Shown here: piece after piece, positions 1 to 15,000 of the stretch | How positions within the stretch are numbered: the stretch's first letter is position 1 | How the letters are laid out: every line of letters starts with the position of its first letter | Origin: Eutreptiella sp. 'Long Island Sound 2002' | Lineage: Eukaryota > Euglenozoa > Euglenophyceae > Eutreptiales > Eutreptiaceae | Assembly (NCBI GenBank): GCA_964036045.1 | Contig: OZ038397.1 | Location: 19,283,742-19,347,741 of the forward strand | Direction: 5' to 3' | Length of the DNA: 64,000 bases | Position numbers and translations under genes: made by a program | Notes under the pieces: generated by a model | What the model was told of the DNA's origin: nothing | The model's input: only the letters and a program-made list of their open reading frames with translations | The model's database searches: none

Positions 1-3000
1 CTCCCCCACCCGCCCCCGTACCCCGACCCCGTCTCCCGGGTCGGGCACCCCCTCTTCCACCTTCACTTCCAGCGGCACCTTCTCCGGCTCCCTCCTCCGC
101 ACCCCCACGCGGAGTCTCACACCGCCGACCCACACCTTCAGCGCCTCCTTCACGCCGCCCACCGCCTCCCTGTCCCCCACGGAGCTTGTCTCCCCCTCCC
201 CCACCACAACCCTCACAATCACCTCGAGCCTGCGCCTCAGCCCCACACCCACCTTCACCCGCACAGCCTCCCCCCCCACCGCCTCCCTGACCGCCAGTAC
301 CCACACCCACACCCGCACCACCACCCTCTCCGTCAGCCGGACCCCTCCCACCCCCTCCGTCAGCCGCGTCGCCACCCCAACAGCGTCCACGCTCAGCCGC
401 ACGCCCTCGCCCCCCAGCTCCAGCTTCACCCCGTCGCCGTCGCCAACCCGCTCCACCGCCACCCCGACCCCCTCCGCCCACTCTCCCACCGTCAGCGCCA
501 CCCTCTCGCAGTACCTCACCCGCAGTGCCCCCACGCGATCCGAGACCCCGAGCCCACCCACCCGGTCCCTCTCCCCGTCCCTTTCCCCGACGGCCACCAC
601 CCTGACCCCCTCCCGCACCGCCTCCGGCTCTCAGACCCCGTCCCCCCCGACCCTTCCCCCCACCGTCACTGTCTCCCTCACGTCCACCCCGTCCTGTCTC
701 ACCGCATCGCGCAGTACAGTGTCCCTCTCCCGCACCGGCTCCCCTTCCCCATCCCCTTCGGCCTCCCGCTCACGGAGCCTCACTACCACCCCGAGTCCGG
801 GGTCTCACACCCCGAGCCCCAGCCGCTCCGCCGCCCCGACCGCCACCCCCTCCCTCACCCCATCCGCCCCCTCCCGCACCGCCACGACCTGCAGCGCCAC
901 CCCCTCGCGCAATGACACCCGCACCCTCAGCTGCTCCCGCACCCTCACCCCCAGCGGCCCCACTGCCACCCCCAGCGGGCCCTCCCCCACGCAGACCTAT
1001 TCCCGCTCCCTCACCGTGTCCACCCGGACGCAGCCCGAGACCGTCACTCTGTCGATGTCCTTGACCTTCACCTTCAGCCTCACAATCAGCCGCTCCAGCA
1101 CATGGACCCCCTCCCCAGCCTCCGTCTCCAAGTCCGGCAGCCCCACGCCCAGCCCCTCCCCCCCGAGCCCCACCCCCAGCCCCCCCTCTGACTCCCACAC
1201 TGCCAGCCCCACGTGGAGCGGCACTCCTCCCAGCCCCACCTCAATGCTCACCCGCACCCCTTCCCTTCCCTCCGGCACCCCGAGTGCCTCAGGCACCCTC
1301 GACCGCACCCCGACCCCCTCTCTCACCCGCACCGCCTCCGCGAAGTCCTTCACCCCCAGCCCCTCCTTCACCCCCCTGGACACCCTGTCCATTACCTTCT
1401 CCGTCACGCCGTCCCCGACCCGCAGCGCCTCCCTCCCGTCGAAGAGTGTCACCGCGACCGTCTCGCGGACGCCCTCTCACACTTACTCCAACACGACCCA
1501 GTTCACCCCCAGCCCGACTGCCTCGCCCAGCCGCTCCTCCACCGGCTCCCTGTCCCCTTCACCCTCCCTCAGTCCCCCCTCCGTCAGCCCCTCCGCAAGC
1601 GCCAGCTTCAGCCCGACCCCCCCGGGGCCCTCACGCACCCTCACCGTCACCGACAGCGGTGCCACCCCCACCTCCATGACGCCCACAGCCACCAGCACCA
1701 TCACCCCCACCCCCTTCCCGACTTTTACCCCCCGGACCGTGTCCCCCACACGCAGTACCGCCACCCCCTCCCTCTCGCCCTCGATCACACTCACCGGCCC
1801 TGGCTCCTGCACCCCCTCCCCACCTTCCCGCTCCTTCACCCGCAGCACCACCCCCACCCCTCCCACCGGTAGTCCCACCTGCTCGTCTCCCACTCTGTCG
1901 CGCACGGAACCCGTCACGCCGTCCCCGTCCTTCACCCGCACCCACTCTCGCAGTGTGGCGTGCACCGTCACGCCCTCGCGCAGGTCTCGCACCCGATCGC
2001 CAACCCCCACCTCCACTGCAACCACCTCCTTCTCGCGCACCTTCAGTCAAACGTCCCTCTCCATCACCGGCACCGCCCCTGACTCCCCCACCCCCTCCGC
2101 GTCCTACTCGCCCTCGCACACGGGCTCCCCCACCCCGGCCTTCTCACCGACAAAGCCCACCGCCACTGGGTCACCCACTCCTCCCGGGTCCTCCACCTCC
2201 ACGCACAGCCCCAGCGCCACCCCGAGCACAACCCGCACCCCCTCCCCCGCCTCCCCGACCCGCACTTTCACCCCTTCGCCCAGCCACAGCCTCACACACA
2301 CGACCACCTTCTCCACCTCCCCCTCCCCCACCCCAACTTCGCCCCGCACCCCCTCACTGTCGCCGCCCACCCGCACCGAGAGCCTTTCCCTGTCGCCCAC
2401 CCCGGCGTGCACCGCATCCGGCAGCTGGACTTTCAGCGCCACCGCCACGCCCTCGGCCTCCGCCACGCTTACCCCGACCGCCCCCGAGACTTACACAGTC
2501 AGTACGCAGTCGCGGGTCCTCACCCCGACCCCCAGCGCCACGTGCTCCCCCCCGAGCCGCACCGCATCCACCGCCACGCCCGCCTCGAACACCTTCAGCC
2601 CCAGCCGCACGCCACTCCGCACCCCCACCCCCACGTTCACCCGCACCCAGACCCCTTCCGCCACCCAGCTCCGCAGTCCCAGTGGCACCGGCTCTCTGTC
2701 ATGTTCCATCTCAGGGACGGGCTCCCCCAGCCCATCGGCTGCGCGCAGCGGGACCCCGTCCACCTCTGCCTCCGCCACCCCCACCACCACCCGGACCCCC
2801 TCCTCCTCCCAGACCCGCAGCTTCACCTGGACGCACTCCCTCTCCCACACGGTCCCATCCCGATCCATCACCGTCACGTCCGAGACCCTCACGGTCACAG
2901 TCACTCCGTCCCCTGGGAGTGTCACCGACACCGCGTACTCCCCCTCGTCACCCACTGCTACCCCCGGGAGCCCCAGCCCCAGCCGCAGTGCCACTGAAAC

Positions 3001-6000
3001 CTCCGCCACCCTTACGCCTTCCGGCACCACCCGGTACACCGCTTCTCTGACCCGCACCCGCACACTCACCGTCAGTACCGCCACCCCGGGGTCCCTCAGC
3101 CTCACCCCCAGTCCGTCCACGTCTGCCTCCCCGTCCCTCACGGTCAACGCCTCTGCCTCCGGGACCGCAACCACAACCCCGACCCACAACTCCCGCACCG
3201 CCTCCCTCACCACCGCCTCCCGGTCCTACTCCCTCAGCCTCAGCCCCTCGCCAACAGCCCCCCCCTCCCCCCCGTCCTGCACCCCCTCCACCGTCACCCT
3301 CACCTACTCCCCAACGCCCATGGGGTCCCGCACCCTGACCACCAGCCCCAGCCCACCCACTCCAACCGCTGCACCCACCCGCACCCGTTCCTACTCCATG
3401 TCCGGCAGCTCCACACGCACCCCCAGCTGCAGCGCAAGCCCTTCGCCAAGCTACAACCGCACATTCACGCCAACCCAGACCCTGTCTCCCTCCAGCCTTG
3501 CCACACCGACTCCCACCTCCACCGCCACCTGCTCCATCAGTACTCGCTCCGCCTCGTCCTCCTGCACTGCCAGTCCTCGATCTCTGACTTGCAGCCCCAC
3601 GGTCACCTCCTCCCCCACTGGGACCCAATCCACTTTCACCGCCTCCCAGTCGCCCTCGGGCACCCCCTCCGTCTCCCCCTCCCCGCTCTCCGTCTCCCGC
3701 ACCGCCTCCACCGCCTCCTGCACCCCTTCGCTGAGCGCCTCTCTGTCCTTCTCCAGCGCAACGCCCAGCGCCAGCACCTCCGCCACGCAGTCCGCCACTG
3801 CGTCCACCGCCACGCCGGTCTCCGGCTCCCACACCCACAGCCCCACATGCTCCCAGTCCACGACCCCGACGCTCACACCCTCCGTCGCCCTGTCCCCAAC
3901 CCCCACCCCACCCTCCGCCTCCCACAGCGCCTCTCTGTCACCACCGTCAGGCACCATCACCCCCACCGTTTCGGTATGCCGCACCTTTTCTACCACAGAG
4001 TCCCCCCCTTCCGCGACCGTTACACGTGTCCGCACCCCGACTCCCACGCCCCCTTCGCCCAGCCCGTCAGCGAGCGTGACCCCCACCCCAACTTTGTCCC
4101 AGTCACCCTCCCGCACCGTCACCCCCACACGTCACGCCACCGGCTCCGGCTCCCGGAGCCGCTCCTTCACCGCGCCGTACAGCCCCAGCCTCACCCCCTC
4201 GTTCAGCTCGAGCCCCTCGCGCACGGACCCGCGCACCGCCACCCCCTCCCCCACCCCCATCCCGACCTTCTCCCCCTCCCACACATTCACCAAGACATTC
4301 ACGCCCACACCCACACGCACACCGACAGCCACCGTCTCGCCTTCTCCCGTCGGCACTGCCTCGCACACCTGCACCCCTTCCTTCACCTCCACACACTCCG
4401 CGAGCCGCAGCCCCCCCACCGGCAGCCTCAGCCGCTCCGCTTCCCGGACCCGCTCTGCAACTGCCCCTTCTGCCTCCCCCACCGGCACCCACAGCCACAC
4501 CCCGAGCCCTCCCTCCCCCACGCGCTCATCCCCCACGTGCAGCGCCCCGTGCACGGCCACTCCCTCCCTCAGCCCGAGCCCGTCGGCATCCCCCAGCCGA
4601 TCCTGCAGCCCAACGGCCTCCACAGCCACGGCCAGCAGCTCCCCGACGCCCGCCGCGACACTGACCCTCTCCGTCACGGCGTCGCTCTCCGGCACCGGCT
4701 CCCCCACGCCCACCTCCGCAACGCCCTCCGCCGCCTCCCTGTCCCCCACGCACACCCCCTCGCTGACCCACAGCCCCACCGCGACCCCCACGCCCACGCT
4801 CAACGCGACCCTCACGCAGTCCACCCGCTCGGCCTCGCCCTCCGGCCGCAGCCCATCCCCCACTGCCTCCCTCTCGCAGTCGCCCAGTACCCGGTCCCCG
4901 AGCGCCACGCCCTCCGCGACCGGCACCCTCACCGTCGTGCACAGCCCCAGTGTGTCCCGGACCGGGTCCGGCAGTACGACCCCGTCCCCCAGCCGCGACC
5001 GCACCCCAACCCCCAGCCCCGGGACGCGGTCGCGCTCCAGCAGCGTGACCACGACATGGACCCGCAGCCTCAGCCCCACGGGCACCCTCAGCTACACGTC
5101 CACCTTCACCTGCAGCCCCTCCCTCCGGTCCTGGACCCCCACGCGCTCCACCCCCACCACGAGCCCCACGCAGAATGCGACCGAGACGCAGACCGTCTCC
5201 CTCACGCCGCCCGTCTCCCTTTCGGCCACCGCCACCGCGACCCTCAGCCGCAGCCGCGTGCGCACCGCCAGCCCTGCCACCGACTCAAGCTCGCCGACGT
5301 TGTCCCTGAGTACCGCCTCCCTGACCGTGACGGGCACGGCTACACGCACCTCCACCTGCGACAGCACCCGCACCCGAACCCGCACCTTCAGCGGCAGCCC
5401 CAGTGCCTCGCGCACGCCCACGCAGACGACGCGAACCGCGACCCCCACAGACACGGGGCCCGTCTCCGCGTCTCTCTCGCCCTCGCGCACCGCCAGCGCC
5501 AGTGCCTCCGCGACGCCGTCCGGCTCCGGCACTCCCACGCCGGTGCCGTCCATCTCAGGCCCGACCACCACGCGCTCCCGGACGCCGTTGCAGTCGCCCT
5601 CCGCCACCGGGAGCCAGACCCTCTCCCTCACCGGGACCCCCACCCCCAGTTCCTCCCGCTCCGGGGTCCGCACCCCCACGACCTCCGGCACCCACTCCCT
5701 CAGCGCCAGCGTCTCGCTCAGCGCCACGCCCACGACGACGGGCGCCGCCAGCCCCAGCCCCTCCGGCACCCGCACGCCCACACCCTCCGGCACCCGCTCC
5801 TGCTCCACCAGCCCCTCTGCCGCGCCCAGCGCGACCCCTAGCGCCAGCCACAGCCCCACCCCCTCCGCCTCCCTCTCCTTCACCGCATCGTCCGCCACCG
5901 CGTCGGTGCGCTCCCGCTCCCCCGTCCCCACCCTCAGCCCCTCTCCTACACGCACCGTCACCTGGTCCTGCTCCTTCACTGGCACTTGCACCGCCAGCCC

Positions 6001-9000
6001 CTCCGGCAGCACCGCATGGACGCGGACGCTGTCGGCGTCCACCCCCAGCCCCACGGGCACAGGCTCGCCCACCGCCACCCCGCAGGGCAGCCCCTCGCGC
6101 TCCCGCACTCCCTCCGGCACCGTCTTCGGCACGGCCACGTCCTCCGCCACGGCCTCGCTCTCCGGCAGCCCGAGCCGAACCCGGAGTCCCAGCTTCAGCC
6201 TTACAGCGCTCCTCAGTGCTACCGCCGCCACCGTCACCGAGTCTCTCACGCGGCTCCACAGCCCCAGCGCGTCCGCGTCGCCCTCCCTGACGACAACGCG
6301 CACCGGGCCCACGCCGCAGCCCTCGCCCACCCCGTCCCGCACCCTCAGCCTCTCCGGCACTGGCAGCCCCACCCGCACTGCGACCTGCAGCGCGCGCGGC
6401 ACCGGCAGCCTCAGCAACAGCGCCAGTCGCTCTCCGACCGGGTCCCTGTCCACCGTCACGCGAACCCGCAGCCTCACACTGTCCCTGTCCGGGGCCACTC
6501 GCAGCCTGAGCACCGGCACTCCGACCACCACCCGCTCCGCCCCCGCGACCCGGACCCCGACCCTGACCGAGGCCCCGACCCTGACCCCCAGCGCCAGCCC
6601 CGGGCCCTCTGCCACCCCCTCCTACACGCCAACGGGCCCCACGCCCACGGCCGCTCCCACGCAGACCCGGTCCCACACCTTCACGCCGTCGCCACCCTCC
6701 ACCCCCAGCCCCTCGTTGTCCCGCCTGGAGAGCCCCAGCCCCTCCCGCTCCCCAACCGCCTCCACCCGCTCCCCCACACCCTCCGCCACGTGCTCGCCCC
6801 GCTCCCCCTCACAAACCGCCTCCACCGTGTCCCTCACGCCGCGCATCAGCCCGACGCTGACCGCGACGTCCACGTCACCGATGTCCCCGAGTCGCTCGCG
6901 CTCCCCCGGCAGCCGCTCTGCCAGCGCCACCCGCTCCACTGCCAGTCCCTCCGGGTCCCTCTCGCCGTCCCCGACCCGGAGCCCGAGCCCCAGCCCCTCA
7001 GACCTCCCCACGCCCACCCTCTCCGTCTCCCTCACCATTTCCACGCCCTCTGCCTCCCAGTCCCTCAGCCGCAGCCCCTCCCGGTCCGTCTCCCGCTCCA
7101 CCCTCACCGCCACCATGAGCCCCCCCAGCCCCACCCCCACGCGCTCCTGCTCCCCGACTCCCCGTGCGACCCCAACGGCCTCCGTCACCGCCACCCACTC
7201 GCTCTCGACCGTCACTGCCTCCCGCTCCCGCTCTCCGACCCAAACCGCCTCGTGCTCCCCCTCGTACTCCTCCGCGACCCGCAGCCCGGGGACGAGGCCC
7301 GCCACCGCCACCGCCTCCGCGACCTGTTCCCTCAGTCGGACGTGCAGCGCCTCTGCCACTGCCTCCCGCTCCCCCGGGCGGTCGGCCACGGCCTCGCCCT
7401 CGCCCTCGCCCTGCGGCACCCCCACGCCCTCCCGCACCCGCTCCGGCAGCGCCACTCCCTCGCTCACTCCCTCCGAAACCGCGTCCGCGCGCCTGAGTAC
7501 CACCCCCTCCGCCACCGCCACGGCCTCCGCCTCCTCCCTCTCCGGCAGCCCCTCCCCGTCCGGCAGCCCGAGCCTCACCGCCAGGCGCTCCGCCACCCCG
7601 TCTCCCTCCGGCACGCGGTCCGCCAGCGCGTCCCTCTCCCCCAGCGCCTCCCGCACCATCTCCACCGCCTCCGCGTCGCCTGCGCGCACCGCGTCCCCGA
7701 CGCGCAGCGACTCGCTCACCCTCTCGGGCTCCTCCGTCACGCTCTCCCGCAGCGCCAGCCCCTCCGCGACCCGTACCCCCACCACCAAACCCTCCACCAC
7801 CGCGACGGCGAGCCTGACGCTGACCCCCCCGCGCACCCCCACCCCCACCCAGACCCCCAGCCCCCCCTCCGCCTCCTACACCCCAACTCTCAGCACCTCC
7901 CTCTCCTCGAGCCCCAGCCCTTCGCCCCCCAGCCCCAGCCCCAGCCCCACCCAGAGCCCCACGTTCACATCCACACGCACATTCCTCCGCAGCCCGTCCC
8001 TCACAACCTCCTGGACCCCCACCCACACCCTCAGTCCGTCCCGCAACGCCACGCTGTCCCGCAGCCGCACCGCGACGCCCTCCCAGACGTGGTCGTGCTC
8101 CGGCACCCGCTCCACCGCCTCCTCCACGTCTTCCCCCTCCCCCTCCGCCCCCTCGGCCTCCCGCTCCCGCGCCGCCAGTCCGTCCTCCAGCGTATCCCGC
8201 AGCCGTTCCTTCTCCCTCTCCCTCTCGACCCCCTCCGCCAGCCCATCCACCAGCCAGACCCCTCCCACCCCCGCACTCACCCCATCCCCGACGCTCTCGC
8301 CGACCCCCTTCGGCACCCCCACCCCCTCCACCACCGAGAGTCTGAGCTCGACGCCCTCTCAAACCCCTACCACTGCCACCGCAAGCCCCACTCTGACCCC
8401 CACCTGCAGCGCATCGCCGTCCGCGTCCACCGTCAGCTGCACTGCGTCCCTGCCCTCCGCCTCCGTCTCCGTGACCCGCACATTGCCGCTCACTGGCAGC
8501 CCCAGCCACACTCCCACGAGCACTGCCACCCCCACCAGTACGCGTCCCGTCACGCTCTCCTGCTCGACACGCAGCCCCAGCGCCAGCGGCACCTGCACCG
8601 GGACCCGCATGCGCTCTCCCTCATTCTCACCAACCCCGTCCTGTACTCTCACACCGCCATACACTCCCACGCCCTCCAACTCTGCGACCCGCTCCCCCTC
8701 ACCCTCTCGCAGTACCCACACCGCCTCAGCATCCCTGAGCCACACCCCAACGGCCTCCCCCAGTGGCACCCTCAGCCCCCCCAGCCCCTCGATGTCCCCC
8801 CCCTCCGCCTCAGCCTCACCCTCCCCAACGCACGGGATCACCGGCTCGCCCTCCCCTCCCTCCCGCTCGCGCTCCCTCTCGCGCTCCCTCTCGCGTTCCA
8901 GCTCCGCCACGGCCACTGCCAGCCTGTCTTTCACCGGCTCCTCCTACACCCCGACCCTGACCCAATTCCCAACCTCGACCCTCACCGTCACGCGCTCCGT

Positions 9001-12000
9001 CTCTCCCACGCCCTCCAGCGCCTCCGCCTCCGCCTCCCTCACCGGCGTGGCCAGCCCCTCCGGGTCCATTTCCACCACCTCGTCCCTCTCCCTCTCCTCC
9101 CCGTCCTTCACCCCCAGCCAGACCGGGACCCCCACCCCCACGGAGGCCCCTACCCGCACCAGTTCCACGTCCCGGACCCCCAGCCCCACCCACACCCGCA
9201 TGCGAACCCTCAGTTTCAGCGCCTCCCGCAGCCTAAGTGCCTCCGGGACCGCCAGTACCCCCTCCGCCTCCGCCTCCCGCTCCCCGTCCCGGTCCACCGC
9301 CACCGCGACCGCCTCCCCGTCCCCACGCAGCGCCTCCGTCACAATCTCCACGTACACCGCCCCCGCGTCCATCACCCCCACATACTCCCCCACCGCCATC
9401 CCAACCCCCACGAAGTCCCGCACCCTCTCCTGCACCCACACCTTCTCCACAGTGTCGCTGTCGCGCTCCATGACCCCCTCCGCCTCTCCCTCGGCCTCGC
9501 TATCGCGCACGGCCTCCGTCTCCACGGCCACTGCGACGCCCACCCCCAGCAGCCACCGCACCGCGTCACCCGCGACACGATCGCATACCCCCTCACTGAC
9601 CGAGATCCCCTCCCCAAGCCCCACGCTGTCTCGCACTCCGCCGCACTCCTACACCCCGAGTCCCTCCTGCACGCCTAGTCCCACTGTCACCCACTCCGTC
9701 TCCTGCTCGCCCCCCAGCCACACCTCCTCCCTGACCCCCTCCCTCTCGCAAGGCCGCTCTGCCAGTCCGTCCTGCACGCTGTCCCCCACCGCAAGCCCCC
9801 CCTCCCTCTCCCCGTCCCTCAGTGCCCTCCTCACCCCGACCCCTTCGCCCTCCCGCTCCCTCTCCCTCAGCCCCACGGGCAGCCCCACGACCTCCGACAC
9901 CTGCACTCGCAGCACCTTCACTGTCACCCACTCCCAAACCGCCCCCTCGCGCTCTTTGTCCGGCTCCCGCACTGCGTCGCAGTCGTGCTCCACCCGGTCC
10001 CTCAGCCCAAGCCAAAGCGCCCCCTCCGTCTCCACCGCCCGGACCCCGACACCCTCCCGAACCCAGTCCCACAGCCTCAGTTACTCATCCACCCGTACCC
10101 CAACCGTCAGCACCACAGCGACTGCGTCGCGCACGCAAAGCTGCACGCCCTCTACCCGGAGCCTGTCCTGCTCCCGCACCCCCACCCCGACCGCCCCCTT
10201 CACGCCCTCCCCCTCCCCCTCACGGACCGCAAGCCCCACGCGCGGTTCCCAGACCTGCAGCTCCGTCTCGCGCACCCGCACGGCCTCCGCAACGCTGTCC
10301 CTCTCGGCCAGTACCATGACCGCGACACGGTCGCTTTCGAGCACCCCCTCTCCCACGCGCTACTTCACCCCCTCGCCGCCCACCCCCTCTCCGCCCTCCC
10401 TCACCCCCTCCTTCACCAATACCCCGTCGCTCAGCACCGCCTTCACCTTCACGGCCTCCTGCACCAACACCCCCACCCACTCTGTCTCCACCACGGCCTC
10501 AGCATCCAGCCGCACTGCCACCGACAGCCCGGCGCGTACGCCTTCGCCCCCTACCCAGTCCGGCTCCCGCAGCTTCTCCGCACTGGCCTCGCTCTCGCCC
10601 TCACGGACTCCAAGTGGCTCGCACTCCGGCAGCTGCACCGCCACTGCAACGTCCTCTTCCACGCCGCCCCTCACTGCCACCCCTTCTCTCACCGCCACCT
10701 GCTCTGTCTCGACCATCAGCGCCAGCCCCTCTCCATGCTTCACCGCCACAGTGTCCGACAGCGCCTCTCCCACGCGCTCCTGCAGCGTCTCCCCTTCCAC
10801 CACCCCCTCCGGCCTCGTCTCCAGCAGCGTCAGCCGTAGCCCCTCCGCTCCATCCCGGTCTCTGTCCCAGACCCAGTCTTGGAGCCCCGCCAGCTCCCCG
10901 TCACCAACACTGTCCCACACCCCCTCGGTTACCCACTCGCCCTCCCGCACCGCCAGTCCGTCCCGCACTCCGACCCAGACGCTCTCCAGCAGCCTCCTCG
11001 CCACGCCGACGCACTCCCGCACCCGGTCCCCGTCCGGGACCCTGTCCCCCCCTTCGCCCAGCCCCACCCCGACGGGTTCACGCAGCCCCACACCCACGGC
11101 GGCGGCCACGTCCACGGGTAGTGTCACTCGCACGGGGTCGTCGACACGCACCCCGTCCTCGACTCCCACCCGTTCCCCCACGCTCACGGCTGCTTTCAGC
11201 CCATCTGCCAGCGCCAGTGCCACGCGCTCTGAGTCCGGCCCCACCTGCACCCTCACCCCCTCCACTGCCTCTGTCTCCGTCACGATCAGCGAGGATGGCA
11301 GCCGGTCCGGCAGCTCAACCCGCACACTGTCTGGCACCCCGTCCCCATCCACCAGCCCAACGCGCAGCAGCACCTCAACGCCAACCGGTACCAGTACCGT
11401 CACGCAGTCGTCCTCCCCCTCGCTCTCTCACTCAGCCGTCATCACTGCCACCCGCAGCCCCACCGGCACCCTCTCTGGCGGCCCCACGTTCACCCCCAGC
11501 CCCTCGGTCTCGCACACCCACAGTCCACCCTCCCCCACCCACTCTTTCAGCGGCAGTCCCACCGTCGAGAGCACGCGGACGCTGTCCAACACCCGCAGTG
11601 CCACTGCCACGCCCTCCCCAACCGCCAGCCCCAGCGCGTGGCGCACCCCCTCCGGGTCCGCGAGCCCTACCGCGTCCCCGGCCTCCCGATCCCGCAGCGC
11701 ATCCCCCTCCCTCACATCCCTGACGACCACTGCGACGCCGTCGCAGGCGACGCGAAGCTGCAGCCGGACGCTGACCCCCACCGTCTCCTCCTACGCCTCC
11801 CCCAGCCCCTCCCGAACCCCCACCCCCACCCCCACCGCCGCACCCACGACCACTACCACGCCCTCCGCCAGCGCCTCTTGCTCCGTCTCACCCTCCCCCA
11901 GCGCCAGCCCCTCCTTCACGGCGGCGGTCACCCCCACCCCCACCCCCACCGTCAGTAGCTGCACCGCGTCGCGCTCCGCTCCCTCGCGCAGCGCAACCCC

Positions 12001-15000
12001 CACCGGCTCCCACACGCTGACGCCCACCCGACCTTTGTCCCCGAGCCCTCAAAGCCCCAGCGCCACGCGCACCCCCAGTACGCCGTCCCCGTCCCTCCCT
12101 TCCCTGTCCCGCAGTGCATCCTCCACGCGCTCCCCGTCAGCCACCCGCACCTTCACCCCATCACCCCAGTCCCGATCTGGCACGCAGAGCCTCGCTGCCT
12201 CCGCAACACTGAGCCCCGGTTCCGCCTCCCGCACGCGCTCCAGCGTGACCGTGACGCCCACGCCGAGCGTCACGCCACCCGTCTCCGTCTCCCGCACTTC
12301 CACGCAAACCCGCGCTGTGACTCTCAGCTCGTCTGAGACCTCCCTCACCGCCACCTCGACCCGTACCCCCTCACCATCGCGCAGCCCGACCCGTAGCCCA
12401 ACCGCCAGTCTCACGACCCAACCGACTACAACCGTCTCCTCCACCGTCTCCCACTCCACGTCCCTGAGTCTGACCTCCACTGTCTCCACGTGCACCGCCT
12501 CTCCCAGCCCCAGCGCCACGCCCACGCCCTCCATCAGCAGCTCCCCATCGCCCAGCCTCGTCCCCACCGGCTCCCTCAGCGCCACGTCCAGCGCCACCCC
12601 CACACCCTCGCCCTCCCGCCCCTCCCGCACCGCCAGCCCCTCCCCAACCCACTCGTCAACAGCCTCCTGCAGCTTCTCCGCGACGACCCTCACCCCCACC
12701 CACAGCCCCGGCAGCCCCTCCTTCACCCCGTCTTCCCCCACCCCCAGCCCCACCTGCAGCCCCTCGGACACGGCCGCGTGGTCCCCGTCCCACTCCCCCT
12801 CGGCCTCGATCACTCCAAGCCGCACGCCGACTTTCGCGGGCACCGGATCGCCCAGTTTCACCGGCAGTGGCACGCGCAGCCCCTCCCGCAGCCCCTCCCC
12901 TGCCTCCCACTCCCCCTCGCCGTCCCCTACGCCCTCTCCCTCGGGGACTCTGTCCCGCACAGCGCTCCGCACGCCCACCCACAGCGTCTCACAGTCGCGC
13001 ACGCCCACACCCACGTCCACCTCCTCCAAGACGTTCAGCACCACGCGGACTATGTCCCGGCCTCTGTCCCACTCCCCGTCCATCACCGGCCCCACGGGCA
13101 CCGCCACCCCCTCCAAGTCTGCCTCGACCCTCACCTGCAGCCGCAGTACCACCCCCTCCTCCCGCACCCTCAGCTCCGCGCTCACCGTCAGCCTCAGCCG
13201 CACGTTCTCAGTCCCCGGCACTCTGACCCCATCGGCAACCCCCAGCCGCGGCACCCGCACCCCCACCCCGTCCGGCACTACCCCCAGCCTCAGCCCCACC
13301 GCCAGCGTCACCCGCACCTGCAGCCCCTCCCGGACCGTCACCGGCAGTGCGGGCCCCAGCGCCACGCCGACCCGGACCCCCTCACCGCCCACCGCCTCCC
13401 CAACCGCGACCGGCCCGCGGAGCCTGAGCCCCAGCGGCACCGGCACCGCCTCCCTGTCTGCCTCCACCCGGTCCCTCACGGCCTCGTCCATGTCCTTCAG
13501 CGCCAGCCGGACCTTCAGCCTGAGCCGCACCCCCTCCGTGCCCTCCCACACGCCCTCGCCCACGGGCTCCTGGACGCTCTCCTCGACGGTGAGTCCCTCC
13601 CGCATCATTACCCTCAGCTGCACACGCACCATCACCGGCACGTCCACCGGCTCCCTCACCCCATCCACCGCCTCCTGCACCGCCACCGCCTCCTCCTCCG
13701 CCCGACTCACCCTCAGCGGCACCGTCACGCGCACTCTGTCGCCCAGCCCCAGCCACTCACAGTCCACCGCGCCGTCCCCGAGTGCCTCCCGCACCTTCAC
13801 CGCCACCCACAGCCCCCCTACGTCCTCCCGCTCCGCATCGGCCTCTACCCCCTCCGCCTCCGCAACCCCCTCCGCCTCCGTCTCCTCCACCGCGGCTGCC
13901 ACGTGCAGCGGCCCCACTGCCTCACTATCCCTCACATCCACGTCCACCCGCTCTCACACCACGGCCTCCAGTACCTCGTCCTCCAGCCCCAGTCCCTCTC
14001 CGTCTGGCACCCTCAGCATCAGCCCGACACACACACTGTCCTCTGCCCATACCCTGACTGCGTCGGGCAGCCCCACGCAGAGCCGCAGCCTGAGCCGCAG
14101 TACACGCACAGCCTCGTGCAGCAGCAGCCCCACACCCACGCCGTGCGCCACCACCACCCGCAGCACCAGCGCCTCCCACACCCCCTCTCCCCCCAGCCCC
14201 TCCCCGACCCCGTCCCCGGCGCGCTCGAGCACTGGTACCCCAACAGGCACCCGCACGTGGAGCCCCACGTGCAGCGCCACGTGCAGTGCCTCCCGAAGCC
14301 CCTCCCCGCCCACCCGCAGCGAGTCCGGCAGCCATAGCCCCTCGCTCAGCGCCTCACGGTCCCGCACCTGCTCCCCCACGCGGTCCCCCTCGCCCACACG
14401 ATCCCCCACACCCTCCCCAGCCCCCTCCCGCACCGCCTCACAGACCCTGACCCAGAGCCCCAGCCCTGCCTCGGCCTCGCACAGCCACACCCTCTCGCCC
14501 TCGCAGTCATGCACCACCCGCACGGCCTCTCTGACGCAGTCCGCCACCGCCTCTGCGTCTGCCTCTGAGACCCCCACCGATGCCCGTTCCCCCTCCCCCA
14601 GCCTCACCCTCAGCCACATCCGCAGCGACAGCCCCTCCCACACAGGGACCCCGAGCCTCAGCCGGGCCCCGAGCCCCACGCGCTCCCGGTCCGGCACGGC
14701 CTCGGGCTCGGCCACGCCTTCCCCCCCGTCCCCCTCGCCGACGCTCTCCCGCACCCGCAGTGCCTCCCTCAGCCCCAGCGGAACCCGCAGTACCGGCACC
14801 GCCTCGGCATCCCGCAGCCGGTCCCTGTCCCCCTCGTCCAGCCCCTCCATATCCGCAGTGGCGTCGCCCAGCGCGTCCCTCACTCTGTCCCTCAGTGCCT
14901 CGCGCACCACGTCCTCTACCCCCAGCCCCCCCACACCGACCGCCTCGCAGTCGCCCACGGGCCCCTCCCCAAGCCGCACCCCCACCCTCTCCCGCACAAC

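Noticed and set aside
719-721. GTG as the translation start of the giant protein
   Set aside because: The frame is open and has the same composition from base 2; the true start must be outside the window.
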